Source: Clostridiales bacterium UBA6981 (lineage in GTDB: Bacteria > Bacillota > Clostridia > Oscillospirales > Oscillospiraceae). From it: a stretch of 6,329 nucleotides of DNA. This document shows positions 1 through 6,290 of this stretch, piece by piece (positions within the stretch are counted from its first letter, which is position 1; the number at the start of each line of letters is the position of its first letter). The DNA is taken from positions 1 through 6,329 of the forward strand of contig DJYJ01000046.1 of the NCBI GenBank assembly GCA_002450075.1. The letters run 5' to 3'. A program made the translations under genes and the position numbers. The notes beneath the pieces are model-generated. The model was not told where the DNA came from. It saw only the letters and a program-made list of their open reading frames with translations, and did no database searches.

Positions 1-39
1 TCCTACAACAACTTGACACCGACGGTCTCTTTTCCTGAT

Positions 40-68
40 TTGACAGGATGAGCGCCGCACATTATAAT
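40..68 (+). promoter_or_regulatory. Consensus sigma-A promoter for the membrane protein gene at 111
   Basis: The -35 box TTGACA (40-45) and the -10 box TATAAT (63-68) are both perfect matches to the vegetative sigma consensus, and the spacer is the optimal 17 bp. Transcription would start near 75, giving a leader of about 35 nt before the ATG at 111. Nothing else in the first 101 bases looks like a gene; a second TTGACA at 13-18 has no matching -10 box. Such a promoter should be strong unless repressed. Confidence 0.88.
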
Positions 69-93
69 ATAGACAAGGTTCTATCCTGTACAT

Positions 94-100
94 AAGGGGA
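94..100 (+). promoter_or_regulatory. Ribosome binding site that decides the start at 111
   Basis: The purine run AAGGGGA ends 10 nt before the ATG at 111, an acceptable if slightly long spacing. An in-frame TTG at 102 would lie only one base after this run, so it cannot use it. This favours the ATG, which leaves the protein starting MEKPNLDK. Confidence 0.6.
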
Positions 101-110
101 GTTGAGGCCA

Positions 111-923
111 ATGGAAAAGCCCAACCTGGACAAGCTGAAAAACAAAGGCGCAGCAGCAACGGCTGCGACGATCGCAGCGGCGGGCGTGCTGATTGGCGGC
201 GCGTTTGAGGCGCCGGCGGATATCCTGAAAAACGACGACATGGCTCCCGCGCCCGCTCCGATCGTGGAGGTGCTCGATGCCCAGACCGAGCCGGACGGCG
301 GCGACGGCGAGGACGAAACGGTCGCCGAAGAGGAAGAGGAGAAGAAAAAGGGAGGCGTACGCGCCAAAACGCGTGAGCTGATCCTTAGAATGCCGCTTGC
401 CGTGCGCGCATGCGTGGCGGTGCCGCTGTGGTGCGTCGGCTGGGCGATCATCAGCCTTGCCTCGCTCCTGTGGGCTGGCGTGCTGTCGCCCGTCGGCTCC
501 GAGATCCTTAAATGGGTGCTGATCGCGCTGATGATACTCGCGGCTGTGACGCTGACGGTCAAGACAGTCTTCCCCAAGACACCACTGAAAAAGATTCTGA
601 ACCGGCGTACACTCTTGTGGGTGCTCGGGGGATCAACGCTGTTTTGTATTGCGAACGTCGTGCTGCAAAAGCTCTATCCGGACGCGCCGCGGCTGTATGA
701 TATCGCGCGGGCGGTCGCGTCGGCTGCGCTGCTTGTGAGTGCGGCGATCCCGGTGCTGAAGCATGAGAAGAAGGAACGGCAGAAACAGGCCGCGGAGGAG
801 CAGGCCGCGCGTGAGGCGGAAGAGGCCGCCGCGCTCGAGGCCGAGATCGAAACACCGGAGCAGGCGCAGGCGCGCGTCGAGCGTGAGGTGCTGGCCATGG
901 CAGACAGCGTGAGCTTCCGATAA
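111..923 (+). CDS. Uncharacterised multi-pass membrane protein with acidic linker and charged C-terminal tail
   Basis: This 270-residue protein belongs to no family I recognise. A lysine-containing N-terminus leads into a weakly hydrophobic, Ala/Gly-rich segment (about 15-35). A Pro- and acid-rich linker follows (about 42-77, ending in a five-Glu run), then a basic stretch (78-93). Four stronger hydrophobic helices lie at about 96-124, 132-154, 167-187 and 196-215. The C-terminal tail (216-270) is rich in Glu, Ala and Lys and probably helical or coiled-coil. Positive charges before helix 96-124, between 154 and 167 (KTPLKKILNRR) and after 215 (KHEKKERQK) place these parts in the cytoplasm by the positive-inside rule, so the linker and tail should both be cytosolic. 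The N-terminal segment is then either an extra helix or not membrane-spanning. The gene is monocistronic, with its own promoter and terminator. No catalytic motif is visible, so no function is assigned. That it is a real gene is well supported by the promoter, start and terminator. Confidence 0.87.
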   Translation: MEKPNLDKLKNKGAAATAATIAAAGVLIGGAFEAPADILKNDDMAPAPAPIVEVLDAQTEPDGGDGEDETVAEEEEEKKKGGVRAKTRELILRMPLAVRACVAVPLWCVGWAIISLASLLWAGVLSPVGSEILKWVLIALMILAAVTLTVKTVFPKTPLKKILNRRTLLWVLGGSTLFCIANVVLQKLYPDAPRLYDIARAVASAALLVSAAIPVLKHEKKERQKQAAEEQAAREAEEAAALEAEIETPEQAQARVEREVLAMADSVSFR

Positions 924-936
924 TGAAAAACATAAG

Positions 937-970
937 AAAAACACAGTCCGTGGGGACTGTGTTTTTCTTT
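937..970. terminator. Bidirectional intrinsic terminator between two convergent genes
   Basis: A perfect 13-bp stem (AAAAACACAGTCC at 937-949 with its complement at 954-966) closes a GTGG tetraloop. A T-rich tract (962-970) follows on the + strand, and A-rich sequence on the left gives U runs on the other strand. It lies 13 bases after the stop of the membrane protein gene and about 9 bases beyond the stop of the NUDIX gene on the opposite strand, so it can end both transcripts. Confidence 0.92.
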
Positions 971-978
971 TGGAGGAT

Positions 979-1449
979 TCAAAAAGAAAGCGGCTTTCCG
1001 TCCAGAACAACTTCGACCAGTTCGTCGCCGTGATATCGGAGCTTGAGAGAAAAGAAAGGATGCCCTTCCTCGAGCAGCCGTAAAAAGATCTTGTCGCCTT
1101 CCCAAAGCGGGAGGGAGAGGATCTCGCTGCGCTTCTTCCAGACCAAAACGCCTTCCGCGCACTCGCGCAGCTCACCGGCAAAGTTTTCGGATGTGAAGAG
1201 ATGCATATATTCCGTGCCCCATTCATCCGAAACAAAGGTGACGATCCCGCGAAAGCGCCAGGTGAGAAGGCGCATCCCGGTTTCTTCGTACACCTCGCGC
1301 AGCAGACAGTCCTCCGGGCTCTCGCCCTCCTCAAAGCCGCCGCCAACGCCGATCCATTTCCCGGCGTTTTCGTCCACGGCCTTTTTGACACGGTGCAGCA
1401 TCAGCACCTCGTCGCCGCGTTCGAGATAGCACAACGTCGTATTCCGCAT
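979..1449 (-). CDS. NUDIX hydrolase, probable 8-oxo-dGTP diphosphatase (MutT/MutX-like)
   Basis: NUDIX enzymes hydrolyse a nucleoside diphosphate linked to another group. This subgroup is usually annotated as removing oxidised dGTP from the nucleotide pool, which would act in the cytoplasm to prevent mutation. The 156-residue protein carries a perfect NUDIX box (G-x5-E-x7-REU-x-EE-x-GU) at residues 37-59. Its metal-binding core REVYEE is at 51-56, preceded by the typical GKWIGVGG. The C-terminal part (WEGDKIFLRLL, then HPFFSLKLRYHGDELVE) resembles, from memory, streptococcal MutX and its clostridial relatives, and the length fits that family. The ATG at 1449 was chosen because AGGGGG lies about 8 nt upstream; a longer reading from 1539 would run through the promoter. 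The gene is single, divergent from the ABC operon and convergent with the membrane protein gene. NUDIX membership is near certain. The exact substrate is inferred; other nucleoside di- or triphosphates are possible. Confidence 0.95.
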   Translation of the reverse strand: MRNTTLCYLERGDEVLMLHRVKKAVDENAGKWIGVGGGFEEGESPEDCLLREVYEETGMRLLTWRFRGIVTFVSDEWGTEYMHLFTSENFAGELRECAEGVLVWKKRSEILSLPLWEGDKIFLRLLEEGHPFFSLKLRYHGDELVEVVLDGKPLSF

Positions 1450-1482
1450 GAAAAAAGCCCCCTCTTTCGGGAATTTGAGTGC

Positions 1483-1511
1483 ATTATAGCATGGCGGGCG
1501 GGAAGATTCAA
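1483..1511 (-). promoter_or_regulatory. Extended -10 promoter for the NUDIX gene
   Basis: Read on the minus strand, TTGAAT (1511-1506) and TATAAT (1488-1483) are separated by 17 bp, and TGC directly precedes the -10 box, giving an extended -10 element. Transcription would begin near 1476 with a leader of about 27 nt that contains the ribosome binding site. Its -35 box is only 11 bp from that of the rightward promoter. Confidence 0.8.
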
Positions 1512-1526
1512 CCAATGAGCGGTTGA
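1508..1526. promoter_or_regulatory. Inverted repeat spanning the two divergent -35 boxes (candidate operator)
   Basis: TCAACC (1508-1513) and GGTTGA (1521-1526) form a perfect 6-bp inverted repeat with a 7-bp spacer. Four of the six positions in each arm belong to the opposed -35 boxes, so part of the symmetry follows from promoter geometry. Only the extra CC/GG is unexplained. It could be a repressor site controlling both directions, but no regulator gene lies in the window. Confidence 0.3.
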
Positions 1527-1551
1527 CGGAAGCCGCCACAGCGGGTATAAT
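1523..1551 (+). promoter_or_regulatory. Promoter for the heterodimeric ABC exporter operon
   Basis: TTGACG (1523-1528) and TATAAT (1546-1551) are separated by 17 bp, five of six and six of six matches to the sigma-A consensus. Transcription should start near 1558, leaving a leader of about 44 nt before the ATG at 1602. No riboswitch, attenuator hairpin or leader peptide is evident in that leader. Confidence 0.82.
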
Positions 1552-1601
1552 AACGGGCGCTGAACATTTTGGAACTCTTCAGACCCTGTTTTGGTAATAT
1601 T

Positions 1602-3431
1602 ATGGAAAAAACAGAAAAAAGACAAAAGAATAGGGCGACCTGGGCGCTGATGTGGCGCTTCCTGAAGGGGAGCAAACGGTTTTTCTTCATCAGCATGCTT
1701 TGCGCCGCGCTGGCGGCCCTGGCCGATATGATCTCACCGCAGATCATCCGCGCGGCGATCGACAACGCGATCGGCGGCAAGCCGGCGGAATTCCCCGCGT
1801 GGGTCATGCGCGGCATCGAGCGCATAGGCGGCTTTGCCTATCTCGGCGAACATCTGTGGATCATGGCGCTTGCCGTCGTGGTCGTGGCCGCGGTCAAGGT
1901 GATGAGCCAGTATGTCTTTCGCGTGAGCAACACCAAGGCGTCCGAGACGCTGGTCAAGACCATGCGCGACACGGCCTTTTCGCACATCGAACATCTGCCG
2001 TTTTCCTGGCATATGAAGAACCGTACCGGCGACATCATCCAGCGCTGCACCTCGGATATCGACACGATGAAGAACTTTGTCTCCGAGCAGCTGACGAATG
2101 TTTTCCGCATTCTCGTCATGCTGATCCTGAGCCTGATCTTCATGTTCTCGATGGATGTTCCGCTGACGCTGATCGCTTTTATCCCAATGCCCTTCATCAT
2201 CGCCTACTCGCTTCATTTCCACACCAAGTTTCGCCAGGGCTTCATGGACTGCGATGAGAACGAGGGCAAGCTCTCGACCATGGCGCAGGAAAACCTGACG
2301 GGCGTACGCGTCGTGCGTGCGTTTGGCCGCGAGCGCTTTGAAAAGGACAAATTCGAGGCACAGAACGAATACTATACCTCGCTGTGGGAAAAGCTCGGCG
2401 CGATCATGAGCCGCTTCTGGAGCACCTCCGACGTGCTCTCCGGCACGCAGGTGATGCTGGTTGTCGTCTTTGGCGCGATCTTCTGCATCCGCGGGCGGAT
2501 GGAGGCCGGCGAATATGTGGCCTTTATCTCCTATAACGCGATGCTGATGTGGCCGATCCGCATGCTCGGGCGCATGATCGCCGAGATGAGCAAGGCAGGC
2601 GTCTCGATCGAGCGTATCCGCTATATCATGGATTCGCCTGTCGAGCAGGATCCGCCCGACGCGCTCACGCCCGAGATCCGCGGCGACATCGTGTTCGACC
2701 ACGTGTCCTTTGCCTATGAAAACTGCCCGCCGATGCTGCAGGACGTCAGCTTCTTGATGGAAGCGGGCACGACGCTCGGCATCCTCGGGGGCACGGGCAG
2801 CGGCAAGTCCACGATGATGTATCTCCTCGACAAGCTCTATCCGCTTGAAGAGGGGAAGGGGACGATCACGGTCGGCGGCGTCGACATCCGCAGGATCAAG
2901 ACCGACTGGCTGCGTAAACATATCGGCATCGTCCTGCAGGAGCCGTTCCTTTTCTCCCGTACGATCAGCGAGAATATCGCCATCGCCTGCGACGGCACAG
3001 ACATGACCAGCATCAAGGCTGCGGCGGCTGCCGCCTGTCTCGACGAGACGATCGATAGCTTTTCAAAGGGCTATGATACCTTTGTCGGCGAGCGCGGCGT
3101 TACGCTCTCCGGCGGACAGAAGCAGCGCGCTGCGATCGCCCGCACACTGACAGGCGACACACCGATCATGATCTTTGACGACTCGCTCTCCGCGGTCGAC
3201 ACCGAGACGGACGCGAAGATCCGCGCCCGGCTTGAGGAGCGCTTCGGCACTGCCTCGATCATCCTGATCTCCCACCGCATCACGACCCTGTCCAAGGCCG
3301 ACAAGATCCTTGTGCTGGAAAACGGACGGATCGTGGAGCAGGGCACACACGAGGAACTGAAAGAGGCCGGCGGCATCTACCAGAGCATCTATGAGATCCA
3401 GTCCGGAACGGCAAAGGAGGCAAAGGTATGA
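1602..3431 (+). CDS. ABC exporter subunit 1: fused membrane and ATPase domains, degenerate Walker B
   Basis: This 609-residue half-transporter uses ATP to export an unidentified substrate, probably a drug, lipid or peptide, across the cell membrane. The type IV transmembrane domain (about 24-330) has six helices near 27-49, 86-108, 166-186, 187-206, 278-297 and 306-324, plus the conserved stretches RTGDIIQRCTSDID and ENLTGVRVVRAFGRERF. The ATPase domain (about 360-600) shows A-loop Tyr372, Walker A GGTGSGKST (396-404, Lys402), Q-loop Gln446, a canonical LSGGQ signature (502-506) and H-loop His558. Walker B IMIFDD ends in Asp526, but the next residue, normally the catalytic Glu, is Asp527. This is typical of one half of heterodimeric exporters such as TM287/288, LmrCD and BmrCD. 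It is translated just ahead of its partner, with which it overlaps. The start is uncertain: the ATG at 1602 has no recognisable ribosome binding site, and an in-frame TTG at 1569 lies too close to the predicted transcription start. Substrate unknown. Confidence 0.96.
   Translation: MEKTEKRQKNRATWALMWRFLKGSKRFFFISMLCAALAALADMISPQIIRAAIDNAIGGKPAEFPAWVMRGIERIGGFAYLGEHLWIMALAVVVVAAVKVMSQYVFRVSNTKASETLVKTMRDTAFSHIEHLPFSWHMKNRTGDIIQRCTSDIDTMKNFVSEQLTNVFRILVMLILSLIFMFSMDVPLTLIAFIPMPFIIAYSLHFHTKFRQGFMDCDENEGKLSTMAQENLTGVRVVRAFGRERFEKDKFEAQNEYYTSLWEKLGAIMSRFWSTSDVLSGTQVMLVVVFGAIFCIRGRMEAGEYVAFISYNAMLMWPIRMLGRMIAEMSKAGVSIERIRYIMDSPVEQDPPDALTPEIRGDIVFDHVSFAYENCPPMLQDVSFLMEAGTTLGILGGTGSGKSTMMYLLDKLYPLEEGKGTITVGGVDIRRIKTDWLRKHIGIVLQEPFLFSRTISENIAIACDGTDMTSIKAAAAAACLDETIDSFSKGYDTFVGERGVTLSGGQKQRAAIARTLTGDTPIMIFDDSLSAVDTETDAKIRARLEERFGTASIILISHRITTLSKADKILVLENGRIVEQGTHEELKEAGGIYQSIYEIQSGTAKEAKV
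3415..3420 (+). promoter_or_regulatory. Ribosome binding site within the end of subunit 1, serving subunit 2
   Basis: A perfect AGGAGG lies inside the last codons of the upstream subunit, 7 nt before the ATG at 3428. With the ATGA stop/start overlap (3428-3431), it points to translational coupling of the two subunits, suited to equal production of a heterodimer. Confidence 0.88.
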
Positions 3432-5245
3432 AAAAGACCTCCGAACAGACGAGCGGGCTGAAGTTTTTCGGTATCGGCAAAATGCTGCCGTATCTGAAAA
3501 AGTACCGCGGCATGATGGCCGCGATGGTCGTGCTCGCGGTGTGCGGCAGCGCGATCGATATCGGCACGCCGCTCCTGCAGCGCTATGCGCTCAACCATTT
3601 CGTCGGGCTCGGAACGCTCGACACGATCCTGCCCTTTATTCTGATCTATGTCTGCGTGATCCTCTTTACAGGCGTGACCAACTATTTCTCGGCGCGCAAC
3701 GCGCTGTGGCTGGAGGTCAGGCTGGACAAGGATCTGCGAAACGCAGCCTTCGAGCATCTTCAGACGCTGTCGTTCTCCTATTTCAGCCAGAACAGCGTCG
3801 GCTATATCCACTCGCGCGTCATGTCCGACACCTCGCGTATCGGTGCGCTCTTCTCCTGGACGATCATCGACAGCGTCTGGCAGGGTGCTTACGTCATCGG
3901 CGCGGTCGTCGCCATGCTGATCGTCAACGCGCGTCTGGCGCTCCTGGTGCTCACGATCCTGCCGCTGCTCGTGGTGCTCTTCTCAATCTTCCAGAAGAAG
4001 CTCGTGCGCATCAACCGCGAGATCCGCGAGATCAACTCGAAGATCACCGGCAACTTCAACGAGGGGATCACCGGCGCCAAGACCGTCAAGACCCTCGTGA
4101 TCGAGGACAAGATCGAAAACGACTTCCGCGCCGAGACCGGCAATATGCTGCGCCGCTCGGTCTACGCTTCCCATCTGCGCGGCATGTTCGCCGTGACGAT
4201 GAACTTCGCCTCCTCGCTTGCGCTTGCCATCGTGCTGTGGCGCGGCGGCTTTATCGCACGCAGCGAGGTCGGCACCTTCTCCATGTTCATGTCCTATGCC
4301 CAGGGCATGATGGAGCCGATCCGCTGGCTGGTCGACGCCTTCTCCGATTTCGTCACGACCCAGGTCAACATCGAGCGGCTTACCAGGCTGCTGGAGACAA
4401 AGCCGGACGTGAACGATACGAAGGAGGTCATGGATCTCTACGGCGACAGCTTCGAGCCGAAGAAGGAGAACTGGGAGCCGATCAACGGCGACATCGAATT
4501 CAAGGACGTCTCCTTCAAGTACCCCGACGGCGACGAATATATCCTGGAGCATTTCGATCTGAAGATCCCCTTCGGCACGAACGTGGCCATCGTGGGCGAG
4601 ACCGGCGCGGGCAAATCCACGCTTGCAAACCTCATCTGCCGCTTCTACGAGCCGACGGAGGGCAGCGTGCTGATCGACGGGCGCGACGCGCGCGAGCGCT
4701 CGCAGCTCTGGCTGCACAGCGCGATCGGCTATGTCCTCCAGACACCGCATCTCTTCTCCGGCACGGTACGGGAAAACCTGCTGTATGCGAACCCGGATGC
4801 AACGGATGAGGAGATCGAGCGGGCGCTGAAGCTCGTCTCGGCCGACGAGGTGGTCGCGCGCCTGGAAAAGGGATTGGAGACCGACGTGGGCGAGGGCGGC
4901 GACATGCTCTCGACCGGCGAAAAGCAGCTGATCTCCTTTGCACGCGCGATCCTGGCCGATCCGCGTATCCTGGTGCTCGACGAGGCCACTGCTTCGGTCG
5001 ACACGATCACCGAGCAGAAGATCCAGAACGCGATCGACACGATCATCCGCGGCCGGACCTCCATCGTGATCGCCCACCGGCTTTCCACCGTCCGTAACGC
5101 GGACATCATCCTGGTGGTCAAGGACGGCAAGATCATCGAGCAGGGCAGACACGACGAGCTCCTCGCCGCGCGCGGTCACTATTACCGGCTCTACACCCGC
5201 CAGTACGAGGACGAGGCGACCAGCGCCTTCCTCAGCAAAAAATAA
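3428..5245 (+). CDS. ABC exporter subunit 2: fused membrane and ATPase domains, degenerate signature motif
   Basis: This 605-residue half-transporter pairs with the subunit encoded just upstream to form one export pump. The transmembrane domain (about 20-320) has helices near 28-48, 66-86, 145-165, 168-188, 255-275 and 282-302. A hydrophilic insert (about 325-352, containing KENWEP) joins it to the ATPase domain; I recall this insert from related exporter subunits. The ATPase domain has A-loop Tyr365, Walker A GETGAGKST (390-398, Lys396), Q-loop Gln438, H-loop His550 and a complete Walker B ILVLDE with catalytic Glu519. The signature is LSTGE (494-498) instead of LSGGQ. In the dimer this signature faces subunit 1's Walker A and Asp527 and forms the catalytically poor site. 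Its own Walker motifs face subunit 1's intact LSGGQ and form the active one. The mutual complementarity strongly supports an obligate heterodimer. It starts at an ATG overlapping the upstream stop and ends 13 bases before a strong terminator. Substrate unknown. Confidence 0.97.
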   Translation: MKKTSEQTSGLKFFGIGKMLPYLKKYRGMMAAMVVLAVCGSAIDIGTPLLQRYALNHFVGLGTLDTILPFILIYVCVILFTGVTNYFSARNALWLEVRLDKDLRNAAFEHLQTLSFSYFSQNSVGYIHSRVMSDTSRIGALFSWTIIDSVWQGAYVIGAVVAMLIVNARLALLVLTILPLLVVLFSIFQKKLVRINREIREINSKITGNFNEGITGAKTVKTLVIEDKIENDFRAETGNMLRRSVYASHLRGMFAVTMNFASSLALAIVLWRGGFIARSEVGTFSMFMSYAQGMMEPIRWLVDAFSDFVTTQVNIERLTRLLETKPDVNDTKEVMDLYGDSFEPKKENWEPINGDIEFKDVSFKYPDGDEYILEHFDLKIPFGTNVAIVGETGAGKSTLANLICRFYEPTEGSVLIDGRDARERSQLWLHSAIGYVLQTPHLFSGTVRENLLYANPDATDEEIERALKLVSADEVVARLEKGLETDVGEGGDMLSTGEKQLISFARAILADPRILVLDEATASVDTITEQKIQNAIDTIIRGRTSIVIAHRLSTVRNADIILVVKDGKIIEQGRHDELLAARGHYYRLYTRQYEDEATSAFLSKK

Positions 5246-5258
5246 CGCAAACAACGGC

Positions 5259-5290
5259 AAAAGGCCGACCCGTTTGGGTCGGCCTTTTTT
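5259..5290. terminator. Strong intrinsic terminator ending the ABC operon
   Basis: A perfect 13-bp stem (AAAAGGCCGACCC at 5259-5271 with its complement at 5276-5288) closes a GTTT tetraloop and runs into a T tract (5285-5290). It starts 13 bases after the stop of subunit 2 and ends about 11 bases from the stop of the convergent small gene. Its left flank offers only four A residues, so termination of the leftward transcript should be weaker but plausible. Confidence 0.94.
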
Positions 5291-5301
5291 GTGATAGCTT
5301 G

Positions 5302-5619
5302 TTATTTTCCGATCGCGTCAAGGACCTTCTGCAAATTGGCGGGCTTTTCGAGGTTGAACTGGAAAGAGCCGGCCGCGGTCTTAAACTCGACGGCGGGCTT
5401 ATGCTCCGTTACGGTGACGCAGTGCCCGGCAGTCACGCTGCGGTGCGTGCCCTCCACGCTTTCAATCGCGGAAAGAGGAAGATACGCCCACCGGAGCCCG
5501 GCAGGGAAGTAAAGTGCCTGCTTGCCGAGACGGTACTGCTCGATCTTCAGCGCGTTTTTAAAATCCTCCGCGATATTCTCGATTTCGACGCCGGGGATGA
5601 GCGAATTGTATTTGGCCAT
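5302..5619 (-). CDS. Small uncharacterised soluble protein, 105 residues
   Basis: I do not recognise a named family. The protein has no signal peptide or membrane helix and should be cytoplasmic. The N-terminal third (MAKYNSLIPGVEIENIAEDF, then a helix-like stretch) is followed by alternating hydrophobic, strand-like segments (about 34-90). These include ALYFPAGLRWAYLPLSAIES, HCVTVTEHKPAVEF and GSFQFNLE. A short terminal helix follows (NLQKVLDAIGK). Several strands capped by a helix resemble the outline of a PH-like fold, but this is only an inference from pattern. The ATG at 5619 has a perfect AGGAGG (5628-5633) 8 nt upstream, so the start is well fixed. GC content is close to that of the ABC genes, unlike its right-hand neighbour. 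It has a probable promoter of its own and a terminator beyond its stop. That it is a real gene is likely; its function is unknown. Confidence 0.85.
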   Translation of the reverse strand: MAKYNSLIPGVEIENIAEDFKNALKIEQYRLGKQALYFPAGLRWAYLPLSAIESVEGTHRSVTAGHCVTVTEHKPAVEFKTAAGSFQFNLEKPANLQKVLDAIGK

Positions 5620-5655
5620 AGCTGACGCCTCCTGTTATCTGATTGTAGTAAACCC

Positions 5656-5684
5656 AATATAGCATTTTTCAGGATAATAAACAA
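5656..5684 (-). promoter_or_regulatory. Probable extended -10 promoter for the 105-residue protein gene
   Basis: On the minus strand, TATATT (5661-5656) is preceded by TGC, forming an extended -10 element. The sequence TTGTTT (5684-5679) lies 17 bp further upstream as a weak -35 box. The predicted start near 5649 leaves about 30 nt of leader containing AGGAGG. The -35 matches at only three positions, so the call rests mainly on the extended -10. Confidence 0.5.
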
Positions 5685-5711
5685 TGAAAAGAAAAGATAA
5701 ATCTTTCTTCT

Positions 5712-6290
5712 TTATTTTGAATGATATCCCGACTTGAACACACCGGTGAGATCAAGCAAGAAGATAATTAAAAAAACCTCAAGGGGGAAGCTGATAATAA
5801 AGAATAAGGAGATGATCCAATCATGTTTCGATTGCTGGAAAATGATCTCTTGGTTGTTCCTAATAATTTTATCTCGTCCAAAGGTCTTTAGATAATAGGT
5901 GTTGCCCTCACTATCCAAAAAAGTCCTTCCCCAATTTTTTGTGATAGGGTGACGGTTTTCTTTTTCAAGTATATTTCCGTTAAGATCTAAATGGTATAGC
6001 GAAGATCCGGTATAAATAAGGAGCTCATCGTTTTGGATCGTCATTTTGTAGCCGCGCTCTGTCACATTTTTAAAAGAATAGAGGAACTGAGTTTCATTGA
6101 AAACTTGAATTTGTGATCCGACTGTCGGCTTTTGTCCGATAAATATTCGCCCTGAACTGTCGAGAGCAAAGGCTTCGATAGGGTTGAGTGTAATGAAAGC
6201 ATAAAACATAAAAGGAAAAAGCATAAAGGTAAGACATATGACAAGAAGCAGAATAGAATCAGATCGTTTTTTCCTCCCGGTTTTCATCAT
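5712..6290 (-). CDS. Uncharacterised two-helix membrane protein with a strand-rich outer domain, AT-rich gene
   Basis: This 192-residue protein is not one I recognise. A basic N-terminus (MMKTGRKKRSD) leads into a strong hydrophobic helix (about 13-35), and a second lies near the C-terminus (about 158-182), followed by a short tail. By charge, both ends should be cytoplasmic, with residues 36-155 outside. That loop is rich in short strands and Asp/Gly turns (ALDSSGRIFIG, LYHLDLNGNILEKE, FLDSEGNTYYLKTFGRDK), reminiscent of blades of a beta-propeller or NHL-like repeat. There is room for only about two or three blades, so it is not a full propeller. The start at 6290 is chosen because GGAGG (6301-6305) lies 10 nt upstream; a reading from 6326 is open but has no visible ribosome binding site in the window. 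The gene is much poorer in GC than the rest of the window, which may indicate transfer. No clear terminator follows it. Function unknown. Confidence 0.8.
   Translation of the reverse strand: MMKTGRKKRSDSILLLVICLTFMLFPFMFYAFITLNPIEAFALDSSGRIFIGQKPTVGSQIQVFNETQFLYSFKNVTERGYKMTIQNDELLIYTGSSLYHLDLNGNILEKENRHPITKNWGRTFLDSEGNTYYLKTFGRDKIIRNNQEIIFQQSKHDWIISLFFIISFPLEVFLIIFLLDLTGVFKSGYHSK

Noticed and set aside
13..18. A second TTGACA upstream of the main promoter
   Set aside because: At 16-18 bp spacing there is no acceptable -10 box; the copy at 40-45 fits perfectly.
1450..1539. Upstream extension of the NUDIX protein by 30 residues
   Set aside because: The extension runs through the promoter and ribosome binding site of the gene. 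The protein starting at 1449 already matches the family length.
1734..2921. Long minus-strand reading frame (395 codons) opposite ABC subunit 1
   Set aside because: It is the mirror of a GC-rich coding sequence: His-, Asp- and Arg-rich, no recognisable domain, no ribosome binding site noted, and fully inside a certain gene.
3391..4809. Arginine-rich + strand reading frame of 472 codons overlapping both ABC genes
   Set aside because: It is a frame-shifted shadow of subunit 2, with extreme Arg/Ala/His content and no domain, while the true frame holds all ATPase motifs.
3983..5260. Long minus-strand reading frame (425 codons) opposite ABC subunit 2
   Set aside because: Same cause as above. It is low in sequence complexity with Asp, Val, Leu and Arg repeats, and it begins within the operon terminator.
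5299..5625. Plus-strand reading frames opposite the 105-residue protein
   Set aside because: They lie just after a terminator, lack a promoter or ribosome binding site, and compete with a minus-strand gene that has a perfect AGGAGG.
5693..5706. Palindrome AAAGAT-AA-ATCTTT after the AT-rich membrane protein gene, considered as a terminator
   Set aside because: The stem is only A/T-rich with one G-C pair per arm, the loop is too tight at 2 nt (5 bp with a 4-nt loop at best), and the following tract is mixed T and C. Readthrough toward the 105-residue gene is possible.
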